From Rhodospirillales bacterium (GTDB lineage Bacteria; Pseudomonadota; Alphaproteobacteria; Rhodospirillales; JASLQF01), in the NCBI GenBank assembly GCA_030744625.1, contig JASLQF010000063.1, positions 1-33,089 on the forward strand: a stretch of DNA of 33,089 nt, written 5' to 3'. The number at the start of each line of letters is the position of its first letter. Position 1 is the first letter of the stretch. Shown piece by piece: positions 1-7,292 of the stretch. A model generated the notes under the pieces. That model was given only the letters and a program-made list of their open reading frames with translations. It was not told the origin of the DNA and did no database searches. The position numbers and the translations under genes are program-made.

Positions 1-9
1 TAGATAAAG

Positions 10-117
10 GTCCACGGTGTACATCCTCACACCTTCCATCCCGAAAAGGATCGAAGGCTACAGGTGGCAGAGTTTTGCTCCGCCCGCGGCTGGTCAAATC
101 CCGCCGCTTCCGTGGAC
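10..117. other. candidate structured RNA element upstream of the TRAP operon
   Basis: There is no plausible coding sequence in 1-221. Within it, GTCCACGG (10-17) is exactly complementary to CCGTGGAC (110-117), an 8-bp closing helix. Inside are further helices: 16-20 with 29-33 (alternative to part of the closing helix), 32-36 with 53-57 extended by 38-41 with 48-51, 66-72 with 78-84 (one mismatch read on +, a G-U wobble read on -), and 86-90 with 103-107. This is more nested complementarity than I would expect by chance in a 108-base stretch, although GC-rich sequence gives many short helices. I recognise no Rfam family. The wobble at 69/81 mildly favours a - strand transcript. It could be a riboswitch or leader, a small RNA, or an intergenic repeat. 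Confidence 0.33.
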
Positions 118-136
118 TAGTTTGTCACCGCCCGAT

Positions 137-167
137 ACACTTTCAGCCCCGCGCAAGCGGGAAGTGT
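137..167 (+). promoter_or_regulatory. hairpin/inverted repeat in the dctP leader
   Basis: ACACTT (137-142) pairs with AAGTGT (162-167), and CCCGC (148-152) pairs with GCGGG (157-161) around a GCAA loop. An unpaired TCAGC lies on the 5' side. The repeat ends 54 bases before the dctP start codon and is followed by an A/T-rich stretch. It could be a repressor operator or a leader hairpin. I could not place a convincing -35/-10 pair around it. Confidence 0.3.
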
Positions 168-221
168 GTTAATTAATTACGGGCCGTTTTTATTGGCGGC
201 ACAATGCAAAGGGAGGAAGCG

Positions 222-1274
222 ATGAGATACCTGATTGCCCTGGTGGCGGTTTTCGGCTTGATGGTCGGGTCCGCGACAGCGGCCGAATTCAAGTTCAAGA
301 TGACGACCTTCTCGCCCGAGGGCACAACTTCATGGAAGCTGTATCCTGAGACTTTCGTCGAAAAGGTGACGCTGGCCACGGACGGTCAGGTGAAGATCAA
401 GGCGTACGGCTCTTTCGTGCTGGCCAGCATCTTCGAGGCTAACAGGGCGGTCCTCGACGGCCGCGCCGACATGGCCTACCACTACCCGGCCTTCGAGATT
501 AACCAGAACCCCGCCTCCGCCTTCATCAGCGATATTCCGGGCGGCATGGGTTCCGACGCCAAGCTGGCGTGGCTCTTGGCCGGCGGCGGCGCCGAGTTGT
601 GGAAGGATTACCGTAACAGCCAGGGCCTGCACGGTCTCTTCTGCGGGCTTATCGGCTCCGAACTGTTTGCCAATTCCCACAAGAAGGTGCAGACCCTGGC
701 CGACTTCAAGGGTTTCAGGTATCGCACCGCGGGCGCCAACACCTACGTCATGAAGAAACTGGGCGCCGCTCCCAACCTGGTGCCGGGACCCGAGGTGTTC
801 ACCATGCTCGAGCGCAAGGGCGTCGACGGGGCCGAGTACCTGGATCCTTTCGGCAACTTCGCGCTGGGCTTCCACAAGATCGCCAAGTACGCGATCTATC
901 CGGGCATCCATGCACCGGGCGGCTCATATGAGGTGCTCATGAAGAAGTCGACCTGGGATGCTTTCCCGGCCGACATCCAAAGGAAGATCGAACTGGTCTG
1001 CGACTCCGTCATGGTCCGGTCCTTCGCCACCCTTCAGTTCAACAACGTCGACGCCATGCGCAAGATGGGCGAGAGCGGGCGCAACGAGCTCGTCGAGCTG
1101 TCTCCTGAAGTCATTGCAGCGGTACAGAAGGCAGGCCGCGAATGGGCCGATGAACAGATCAAGAAGGAAGATGCCAAGGGCAACCCCTGGATGGGGAAAC
1201 TGGCCAAAAGCTTCTACGCGTTCATGGAAATGTGGACAAAGAACTCCGGCTTCCAGGTCGTCGACCGCAAGTAA
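222..1274 (+). CDS. dctP: TRAP transporter substrate-binding protein (DctP family)
   Basis: This is the periplasmic solute receptor of a tripartite ATP-independent transporter; it captures an organic acid and delivers it to the DctQ/DctM membrane partners. It is 350 aa, normal for the family. An Sec signal peptide covers about residues 1-21 (hydrophobic LIALVAVFGLMVG, then ATAA before EFKFKM). The motif around residues 164-171 (GFRYRTAG) matches the conserved substrate-contacting region, with R168 the likely carboxylate ligand. I chose ATG 222 over the in-frame ATG 204 because GGGAGGAAG at 211-219 is an ideally placed ribosome binding site and 222 starts the signal peptide directly. It is the first gene of a long + strand catabolic operon, followed by a strong stem-loop and dctQ. 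The substrate is unknown; downstream enzymes suggest a nitrogen-containing carboxylate (inference). Confidence 0.93.
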   Translation: MRYLIALVAVFGLMVGSATAAEFKFKMTTFSPEGTTSWKLYPETFVEKVTLATDGQVKIKAYGSFVLASIFEANRAVLDGRADMAYHYPAFEINQNPASAFISDIPGGMGSDAKLAWLLAGGGAELWKDYRNSQGLHGLFCGLIGSELFANSHKKVQTLADFKGFRYRTAGANTYVMKKLGAAPNLVPGPEVFTMLERKGVDGAEYLDPFGNFALGFHKIAKYAIYPGIHAPGGSYEVLMKKSTWDAFPADIQRKIELVCDSVMVRSFATLQFNNVDAMRKMGESGRNELVELSPEVIAAVQKAGREWADEQIKKEDAKGNPWMGKLAKSFYAFMEMWTKNSGFQVVDRK

Positions 1275-1290
1275 AGGCTAATTGGGAAAA

Positions 1291-1322
1291 GGAAGGTGCC
1301 GCGCGAATGCACGGCACCTTCC
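1291..1322 (+). promoter_or_regulatory. intercistronic stem-loop between dctP and dctQ
   Basis: GGAAGGTGCCG (1291-1301) and CGGCACCTTCC (1312-1322) form a perfect 11-bp stem with a 10-base loop, 17 bases after the dctP stop codon. No T-tract follows, so it is more likely an mRNA-stabilising or partially terminating element than a full terminator. Such hairpins commonly keep the binding-protein message more abundant than the permease message. It also argues against the upstream TTG at 1282 as the dctQ start, which would put the hairpin inside the gene. Confidence 0.7.
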
Positions 1323-1338
1323 GGCCCCTGGCCATCCG

Positions 1339-1866
1339 ATGTGGACCTCTTTGGGAAATGGCGCCGATCGCCTGGTGCGCATGGTCGCGTACTTGGGCCT
1401 GTTTCTTTTTCCCGCCCTTATCTTTTGCACGCTTTATGAGGTGATCGCGCGGTACGGATTCAACGCGCCGACCATCTGGGCTTTCGACATCACCTTCATG
1501 GTGCACGGCATGCTGTTCATGCTGACCGGCGCCTATGCCCTGCAGACGAACTCGCACGTGCGCATCGACGTTCTATCCAGCCGCCTGCCGACGAGAGTCC
1601 AGCACGCGGCCAACCTGATTTCCTATACGTTTCTGTTTTTGCCGGGAATCTGGATTTTCGGCGAAGCCGCCGTGCGCCGTGCGCATTCAGCCTACATTAC
1701 CGACGAGGTCGAACTGGTCAGCGCCTGGGGGCCATTCGTGTGGCCCTTTTTCGTCGCTCTCGCCCTCGGCTTGGTGGTTCTTTGGCTTCAGGCGTTCGTC
1801 GAAAACATTCGCCATATTGTCGGCGTCTTCACGGGCCACGCCCTTTTGCCACCGGACACCGACTAA
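1339..1866 (+). CDS. dctQ: TRAP transporter small permease (DctQ family)
   Basis: This is the small inner-membrane subunit of the TRAP transporter, linking the periplasmic receptor to the large permease. From ATG 1339 it is 175 aa with about four transmembrane segments; the first runs from VAYLGLFLFPALIF and is followed by the family signature YEVIARYGF. HVRIDVLSSRLP in the loop after the second segment is also typical of DctQ. The start is uncertain: no clear Shine-Dalgarno precedes 1339, and ATG 1381 is a shorter alternative. The reading frame is open back to a TTG at 1282, but that would translate through the stem-loop at 1291-1322. It lies between dctP and dctM, with a 20-base gap to dctM. 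Confidence 0.87.
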   Translation: MWTSLGNGADRLVRMVAYLGLFLFPALIFCTLYEVIARYGFNAPTIWAFDITFMVHGMLFMLTGAYALQTNSHVRIDVLSSRLPTRVQHAANLISYTFLFLPGIWIFGEAAVRRAHSAYITDEVELVSAWGPFVWPFFVALALGLVVLWLQAFVENIRHIVGVFTGHALLPPDTD

Positions 1867-1886
1867 TATGCGGGCCGGCATCGACC

Positions 1887-3209
1887 ATGCTTGAAATTCC
1901 CGCATTGTGGATGTTCCCGGCCTTGTTCCTGCTCGTGTTCATGGGCATCCCTGTGTCCTTCAGCATGATCGGGCTGTCATTCGGTTTCGGGTACTGGTTC
2001 TTCGGTGACACCCTCGGCCAGCAAATGTTCAGCCGCCTCCAGGACGCATCGCAGAACTACGTGCTGACGGCGCTGCCGCTGTTCATCTTCATGGGCGCGG
2101 CGCTGGAACGCTCGGGGATTGCCGAGAAACTGTTCCAAGCCATCCAGCTATGGATCGGGCGCCTCAAGGGGGGCCTCGGGCTGACGTCGATCTCCATGTG
2201 CGCCATCTTCGCCGCCTGTTCGGGCGTCGTCGGGGCGGTGGAGACGGTGGTCGGCATGATGGCCATCCCGCCGATGATGAAGTGCCGCTACAAGCACGAT
2301 CTCATTGCCGGCACCATCTGCGCCGGCGGCTCGCTGGGCACCATCATTCCGCCGACTGTGGTCGTCGTCGTCTACGGATCGATCGTCGAGGAATCGATCG
2401 GCGACCTGTTCGCCGGGGTGGTCATTCCGGGCCTCCTGATGTTCGTCCTGTTCCTGGCCTATATCGCAATCCGCTGCCACCTTCGGCCCGAAGACGGACC
2501 ACCCGTGCCGAAAGAGGAATTCGACAGGGTGACGACTCTTGACAAAATCAAGGTAACCCTGATTGCAATGGTGCCGGCCATCTTCCTCATCGTCGCCGTC
2601 CTGGGAACCATTCTCGCCGGCATCGCTTCGCCGACCGAGGCCGCCGGCGTCGGAGCCTTCGGGGCCGTGGTCCTCATCTTCGCCTATGGGCGTATGAGCT
2701 GGGCAGTCGCCTTCCAGGTGCTCGACCGGGCCATCCGGGTGAACGCCATGGTCATGTTCACGGTGCTCGGCGGGTTCTTGTTCTCCAGCATCTTCCTGGT
2801 CAACGGCGGCAACGATCTGATCCGCGTGTTCCTGGATACCTTCAAGCCGACGCCGACCCAGCTCACGGTTCTCATGCTGACCGTTTTCTTCATTCTCGGC
2901 TTCATCCTCGACTGGGTTTCCATCGTCCTCATCTGCATGCCCATATTCACGCCCCTCATCCGCTCCATCGGCGTCGATCCCATCTGGTTCGGAATCATGG
3001 TGTGCGTGGTCATCCAGACGTCATATTTGACGCCGCCGGTGGCGCCGTCGATCTATTACCTGCGCGCCATCGCGCCCAAGGAGATCACTTACGGCTCCAT
3101 GTTCATCGGCGTGGCGCCGTTCGTCGTCTGCCAGCTCATCGTGCTCCTGATCGTCGCCTTCTATCCGCCGACGGCGCTCTACTTGCCGCATCTCCTGTTC
3201 GGCTCGTAA
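1887..3209 (+). CDS. dctM: TRAP transporter large permease (DctM family)
   Basis: This is the main translocation subunit of the transporter, a Na+-coupled inner-membrane carrier in characterised relatives. It is 440 aa and hydrophobic throughout, with roughly a dozen membrane segments. DctM signatures are visible: an N-terminal FPALFLLVFMGIPVSFS, the GGSLGTIIPPTVVVVVYG region in the middle, and ILDWVSIVLICMPIFTPL with VVIQTSYLTPPVAPSIYYL towards the C-terminus. The frame is open further upstream to 1740 inside dctQ, but ATG 1887 gives the standard N-terminus for the family. It directly follows dctQ and precedes the catabolic genes of the same operon. Confidence 0.93.
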   Translation: MLEIPALWMFPALFLLVFMGIPVSFSMIGLSFGFGYWFFGDTLGQQMFSRLQDASQNYVLTALPLFIFMGAALERSGIAEKLFQAIQLWIGRLKGGLGLTSISMCAIFAACSGVVGAVETVVGMMAIPPMMKCRYKHDLIAGTICAGGSLGTIIPPTVVVVVYGSIVEESIGDLFAGVVIPGLLMFVLFLAYIAIRCHLRPEDGPPVPKEEFDRVTTLDKIKVTLIAMVPAIFLIVAVLGTILAGIASPTEAAGVGAFGAVVLIFAYGRMSWAVAFQVLDRAIRVNAMVMFTVLGGFLFSSIFLVNGGNDLIRVFLDTFKPTPTQLTVLMLTVFFILGFILDWVSIVLICMPIFTPLIRSIGVDPIWFGIMVCVVIQTSYLTPPVAPSIYYLRAIAPKEITYGSMFIGVAPFVVCQLIVLLIVAFYPPTALYLPHLLFGS

Positions 3210-3250
3210 GGGCGTCTCGGCCCCGCGGTGACAACTCGACGAGGCGAGGC

Positions 3251-4153
3251 ATGGCTCAGACAGTGGACAATCCCCATATCCTTCTCGTGCCGCTGCTCGA
3301 CGTGAACTGGCTTGTCTTTGCGCCTTTCGACCCGGCGCGGGACCACCGGATCGATCCCCCCGATGTCGCCAAAAGCATCGGCGAGACGCGCTCCTTGTGC
3401 CGCAAGATGCGCGAGTTGACCGGGGGCAAGTACATTCTCAGCCCGCATTCGGGAATCTATTGCCGAACCGGCTACTACGAGGGCGAGATGCTCGAGGTTT
3501 ACGCGGAAGCGGTCGCCGACGGGGGTGAGCTGTGTGTGCACCTGCACGAGGAAATCAAAGGCGGGGGCGTCCGCTACGGCGAGCCCGATCACATGGAAGC
3601 CGTGTTTCTCGATTGCAAGAAGCGCCTGGAGGCGGTCGGGATCGCGCCCGTCGCCTATCGCGGCGGGCACTATGCCTACGCGCCCTTCATGAACCGGCTT
3701 CTCGAGGAAAGCGGCATTTTCATCGATTGCTCATGCGCCCCGGGAATGGAATATCCCGATCGCCAGGCGATTTGGACCGAAGCCGAGGTGTCGGGGTACT
3801 ACTTGCCCAGGAATCCGCGCGGCCCCGGCGCCGGACAAGCGCCCTCGAAGGTCTTCGAGATCCCGATCGGCAGCGATGGCGAAGGCTCGGCCTACGCCAA
3901 CATCCTGCATGTGGAGCAGTCGGACCTCGACAACCTGAAGCGCATCTGGGGGGTCATCCGGGAGCGCGCCAGGAGGTCGGGCCAACCGCAGATCGTCCAT
4001 AGCCTGTTCCACACCGGCTCGATGGGCCAGCCCGAACTCGTCGAACGTTTTCTGCGCTTCCTCGAAATCGTGCCGGGAAACGGCGGCACCTTCGTTACCA
4101 CCGTCGAGGCCAAGGCCTTTTACGACGCCGCGGCGGCGGAGGCACGGGCGTGA
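3251..4153 (+). CDS. polysaccharide deacetylase-like (NodB-fold) protein
   Basis: 300 aa, no signal peptide, so probably cytoplasmic. It resembles the NodB/carbohydrate esterase-4-like hydrolases that cleave C-N or N-acyl bonds using a divalent metal. Visible elements are a His-rich strand CVHLHEE (residues 95-101), AYRGGHYAY (136-143) in the place of the NodB R-x-P-x-G motif, CSCAPGMEYP around 160-169, and FHTGSMGQPE near the C-terminus, as in the last conserved His motif of the fold. The canonical NodB D-D first motif is not obvious. The frame is open upstream to 3002, but that part overlaps dctM; ATG 3251 follows GAGGCGAGG and is the better start. Its last four bases overlap the next gene (GTGA), so the two are translationally coupled. 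The substrate is unknown; the operon suggests an amide or N-acyl bond rather than chitin (inference). Confidence 0.72.
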   Translation: MAQTVDNPHILLVPLLDVNWLVFAPFDPARDHRIDPPDVAKSIGETRSLCRKMRELTGGKYILSPHSGIYCRTGYYEGEMLEVYAEAVADGGELCVHLHEEIKGGGVRYGEPDHMEAVFLDCKKRLEAVGIAPVAYRGGHYAYAPFMNRLLEESGIFIDCSCAPGMEYPDRQAIWTEAEVSGYYLPRNPRGPGAGQAPSKVFEIPIGSDGEGSAYANILHVEQSDLDNLKRIWGVIRERARRSGQPQIVHSLFHTGSMGQPELVERFLRFLEIVPGNGGTFVTTVEAKAFYDAAAAEARA

Positions 4154-5121
4154 TCTGCCTTCTCATCCAGCCCATTCATCCGGCTGGGATCGATGTCCTC
4201 GCCAAGGCCGGCCTCGAGGTGCGCGAAGCGTCGGCCACGGACATGGCCACCGTGGCCCAGGAGATCGCGGCCGCCGATGCCGCCATCACGCGCAACGCCG
4301 GCCTCGACCGTACCGCCATGGCGGCCGCTCCTGATCTCAAGGTGCTCGGCAACCACGGCATCGGCACCGACCCCGTCGACGTCTCCTATGCCACCGAGAT
4401 CGGCTTGCCCATCATCTACACCCCCCATGCCAACGTGCAGTCGGTGGCCGAGCAGGCCATCGCCATGATGCTGGCCATATCGAAGCGCGTGCGCGAGGCC
4501 GACACGGCGGTACGCGAGGACCGCTTCGACTATCGATACGCCCGGGATTTCCGCGAGCTTCACGGAAAGACGCTTGCCATCATCGGCTTCGGCCGCATCG
4601 GGCGGCGCACGGCAGAACTGGCGCGGGCGGCCTTCGACATGCGGATCATCGTTTACAGTCCACATGTCGAGGCCACGGCCATCGAGGCCGCCGGGATGGA
4701 GAAGTGGGACGACCTCGACGCGGTCCTCGGGGAAGCCGATGTGGTATCCCTGCACCAGCGCCTGACACCCGATACCCGGGAGTGGCTGGACGGGAAGCGC
4801 ATATCCGCCATGAAAAAGGAAGCCATCCTGGTCAACACCGCGCGGGGCGCGCTGGTCGATGCCGAGGCGCTGATCGCGGCGGTCGAATCGGGTCACCTGC
4901 GGGGCGCCGCGATGGACGTCTTCGAAAAGGAGCCGCTGCCGGCCGATCACCCGTACCGCGGCGCCCGGGGAATCGTGCTCTCTCCACATATCGGCGGCGC
5001 CACCGAAGAGGCCATGCTGCGCACCGCCGTCGAGACGGCCGAGCAGGTTGTCGACGTCCTGGCCGGCCGCCGTCCGGAGTATTTGGTCAACCCGGAGGTC
5101 TGGGAGAGACGACGCCAATGA
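4150..5121 (+). CDS. D-2-hydroxyacid dehydrogenase, NAD-dependent
   Basis: 323 aa, of the D-isomer-specific 2-hydroxyacid dehydrogenase family (phosphoglycerate dehydrogenase/hydroxypyruvate reductase type). It interconverts a 2-oxoacid and a D-2-hydroxyacid with NAD(P). The Rossmann motif GFGRIG is at 146-151. The catalytic set is complete: R232 in NTARGALVD, E261 in DVFEKEP, and H280 in SPHIGGAT. The substrate-loop region NHGIGTDPVD is at 68-77. The start is a GTG at 4150 that overlaps the preceding stop (GTGA); no ATG lies near enough to replace it. The C-terminus lacks the ACT regulatory domain of long SerA enzymes, so a role in serine synthesis is unlikely. It probably oxidises or reduces a hydroxy-acid intermediate of the pathway encoded by this operon. 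Confidence 0.9.
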   Translation: MICLLIQPIHPAGIDVLAKAGLEVREASATDMATVAQEIAAADAAITRNAGLDRTAMAAAPDLKVLGNHGIGTDPVDVSYATEIGLPIIYTPHANVQSVAEQAIAMMLAISKRVREADTAVREDRFDYRYARDFRELHGKTLAIIGFGRIGRRTAELARAAFDMRIIVYSPHVEATAIEAAGMEKWDDLDAVLGEADVVSLHQRLTPDTREWLDGKRISAMKKEAILVNTARGALVDAEALIAAVESGHLRGAAMDVFEKEPLPADHPYRGARGIVLSPHIGGATEEAMLRTAVETAEQVVDVLAGRRPEYLVNPEVWERRRQ

Positions 5122-5158
5122 TCCAGGACACTAGAATCAGGCCCTAAGGAGACACCCA

Positions 5159-5956
5159 ATGATCAAGAGCAATCCGGCCAAGAAGCTCCTGAGCGAAGGC
5201 AAACCGACCTTCGGGACATGGATTACGCTCTGTCCCCATCCGCGAATCGTCAAGATTCTGTCGGCCGCCGGTTTCGACTTCGTCATCATCGAAATGGAGC
5301 ATACCGATTTCAGCTTCGAGACGGTGGCGCGCCTCGCCATGCTGGCGCGCGAGGCAGGCGTCGTGCCCGTCGTGCGTCCGCCCGGCACGCTCAAGCCCCA
5401 CGACCTCACGCGTCCACTCGACGCCGGCGCCCAGGGCCTGTTGCTCCCGGCCGTGGACTCGGCGGAGCAGATGCGGGAAATCATCCATGCGACGAAATAT
5501 TATCCGCTCGGCAACAGGCCCATGAATCTGAAGGGACCGCACACGGACTATCATGACGGCTCGCCGCAAGAGATCATCGAACACCTGAACGCGCATACGC
5601 TCACCGTCGTCATGATCGAATCCCCGAAGGCGATAGAGAACCTCGATGACATCCTCGGGGTCGACGGCGTGGATTGCATCATGCTCGGCCCCGACGATCT
5701 TTCCCAGGAGATGGGCATCCCGGGCGACATGCGGAACCCCAAGCTTCTGGACGCCTTCGACCACGTCTTCGCGACCTGCCGGAAGCACAACGTGCCCTAT
5801 GGGCTGAGCTGCCACAGCCCGGAACTTGCCGAGAAGTGGGTGGGCAAGGGGGCGACCTGGCTGCCCTATTCGAACGATGCGGCGATCGTGCTCAATGCGA
5901 TGCGGGCGGTGGTCCCGAAGCTGATGGAAATCGGTGGGCGAACCGCCACGGAGTGA
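5159..5956 (+). CDS. HpcH/HpaI-family aldolase
   Basis: 265 aa, class II (metal-dependent) aldolase of the HpcH/HpaI/citrate lyase beta family. These enzymes cleave 4-hydroxy-2-oxo acids to pyruvate plus an aldehyde, or run in reverse. Typical features are GTWITLCPHPRIVKILSAAG at the N-terminus, DFVIIEMEH (family residues near the metal and substrate), an invariant Arg in VVRPPG, VMIESPKAIEN carrying the metal-binding Glu, and MLGPDDLSQEMG carrying the second acidic ligand. TAAGGAG at 5145-5151 is a strong ribosome binding site for ATG 5159. It sits between the hydroxyacid dehydrogenase and the M20 hydrolase, consistent with cleaving a hydroxy-oxo acid produced in the same pathway. The exact substrate cannot be deduced. 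Confidence 0.9.
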   Translation: MIKSNPAKKLLSEGKPTFGTWITLCPHPRIVKILSAAGFDFVIIEMEHTDFSFETVARLAMLAREAGVVPVVRPPGTLKPHDLTRPLDAGAQGLLLPAVDSAEQMREIIHATKYYPLGNRPMNLKGPHTDYHDGSPQEIIEHLNAHTLTVVMIESPKAIENLDDILGVDGVDCIMLGPDDLSQEMGIPGDMRNPKLLDAFDHVFATCRKHNVPYGLSCHSPELAEKWVGKGATWLPYSNDAAIVLNAMRAVVPKLMEIGGRTATE

Positions 5957-5960
5957 CCCC

Positions 5961-7292
5961 TTGGCGAAGAACGGTCCCGTCATGGACGAAAGCCGGCAGG
6001 TCGCCTTCGATAGCGGCGCCGCCGAGGCACGCCGCCTTTTCGCTGCGCTGTCGGAGAAGACAGGGGATCCCCCGGGCATTACCCGCATCGCCTATGGGGA
6101 CGGCGAACGGATCGCCTTCGAACTGGCCGCCGAAGCGGCGCAGGCGTGGGGCGCGGCCATCGACCATGATCCCGCCGGCAATCAATTCATCACCCTGCCG
6201 GGAAGCGACCGCGAACGCTGCATGCTCATCGGTTCGCACATGGACACCGTTGCCCACGGCGGCAACTTCGATGGGGCGGCCGGCGTCGTGCTTGGCTTGG
6301 CCGTGCAGGCGGCGCTGGTGGCCGAGGACAGGAAGCCGCCGTTCGATCTACGCGTCGTCTGCCTTCGGGCGGAGGAAAGCTGCTGGTTTCCCCACAGCTA
6401 CATCGGAAGCAAAACGGCGCTCGGCCGTCTCGACCCCACCGTCCTCGACGATGTCCGGCGCAGCGACAGCGGCCGCTCGCTGGCCGAGCACATGCGCGAG
6501 GAGGGGTTCGATCCCGCCGCCGTCAGCGAGGGACGATGCCTCATCGATGCGGCCCGCGTCGTCGCCTACCTGGAGCCGCACATCGAGCAAGGCCCGGTGC
6601 TGGTGTCCGAGGACATCCCCGTCGGCCTGGTCGGCGCCATACGCGGCAGCTTCCGCTACCGCCAGGCACGGTGCCTCGGCCAGTACGCGCATTCGGGCGC
6701 CACGCCCTCGGGAATGCGGCACGACGCGGTGGTCGCGGCGGCCGACCTCATCGTCGCCGTGCAGGCCCTGTGGGCCGAACTGGAGAGCGCCGGCCATGAC
6801 CTCGCCATCACCTTCGGCCAGGTCGGAACCGACCCGGCGCAGCATTCGTTCTCGAAGGTGGCCGGCGAGGTTGGATTCTGCCTCGATGTGCGTAGCCAGA
6901 GCGAAGATACGCTCGGTCTCGTGGCCGGGCGCATCGACACGCTCGCCGCCGAGATCGGGTCGCGCCACGGCGTCCGCTTCGACCTCGGGCCGATCAGCGG
7001 CAGCGACCCCGCACCCATGTCGAAAGCAATGCTGGACATGATGGAACGCGTCGCCGGGCGCATCGGCCTCGCCACGCGAACCATGACAAGCGGCGCCGGC
7101 CACGACGCGGCGACCTTCGCGCACGCGGGAATCCCCTCGGGAATGGTCTTCATCCGCAACGACAATGGCAGCCACAATCCTGAAGAACATATGGATATGG
7201 CCGATTTCGATCGCGCCCTCGCCCTCTTTCTCGGCCTGATGGACGAGCCCGCCGAGGCATGGGCCGCGATCGCCTCCGCCGAGGGCACATGA
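5961..7292 (+). CDS. M20-family Zn-dependent hydrolase (allantoate amidohydrolase/N-carbamoyl-L-amino acid hydrolase type)
   Basis: About 443 aa. The enzyme family hydrolyses the carbamoyl or ureido group of N-carbamoyl amino acids, allantoate or beta-ureido acids, releasing ammonia and CO2. Visible signatures are GSHMDTVAHGG...FDG with the first two metal ligands (H93 and D104 from the TTG start), the Glu pair in RAEESCWF (138-139), the family-specific HIEQGPVL, QYAHSGATPSGMR for the dimerisation domain and third His, SGAGHDAATFAHAGIPSGM, and SHNPEEHM with the last His. The start is uncertain: TTG 5961 has GGAG at 5950-5953 at ideal spacing, while ATG 5982 has no visible ribosome binding site. 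It is the strongest pointer in the operon to a ureide or hydantoin-like substrate. Confidence 0.9.
   Translation: MAKNGPVMDESRQVAFDSGAAEARRLFAALSEKTGDPPGITRIAYGDGERIAFELAAEAAQAWGAAIDHDPAGNQFITLPGSDRERCMLIGSHMDTVAHGGNFDGAAGVVLGLAVQAALVAEDRKPPFDLRVVCLRAEESCWFPHSYIGSKTALGRLDPTVLDDVRRSDSGRSLAEHMREEGFDPAAVSEGRCLIDAARVVAYLEPHIEQGPVLVSEDIPVGLVGAIRGSFRYRQARCLGQYAHSGATPSGMRHDAVVAAADLIVAVQALWAELESAGHDLAITFGQVGTDPAQHSFSKVAGEVGFCLDVRSQSEDTLGLVAGRIDTLAAEIGSRHGVRFDLGPISGSDPAPMSKAMLDMMERVAGRIGLATRTMTSGAGHDAATFAHAGIPSGMVFIRNDNGSHNPEEHMDMADFDRALALFLGLMDEPAEAWAAIASAEGT

Noticed and set aside
10..117. tRNA, tRNA-Sec or tmRNA as the identity of the structured element
   Set aside because: The arms do not have tRNA spacing, there is no T-loop consensus in the correct place, and no CCA or anticodon arm fits on either strand.
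1282..1338. TTG 1282 as the start of dctQ
   Set aside because: It would add 19 residues with no family match and put the 11-bp hairpin inside the coding region.
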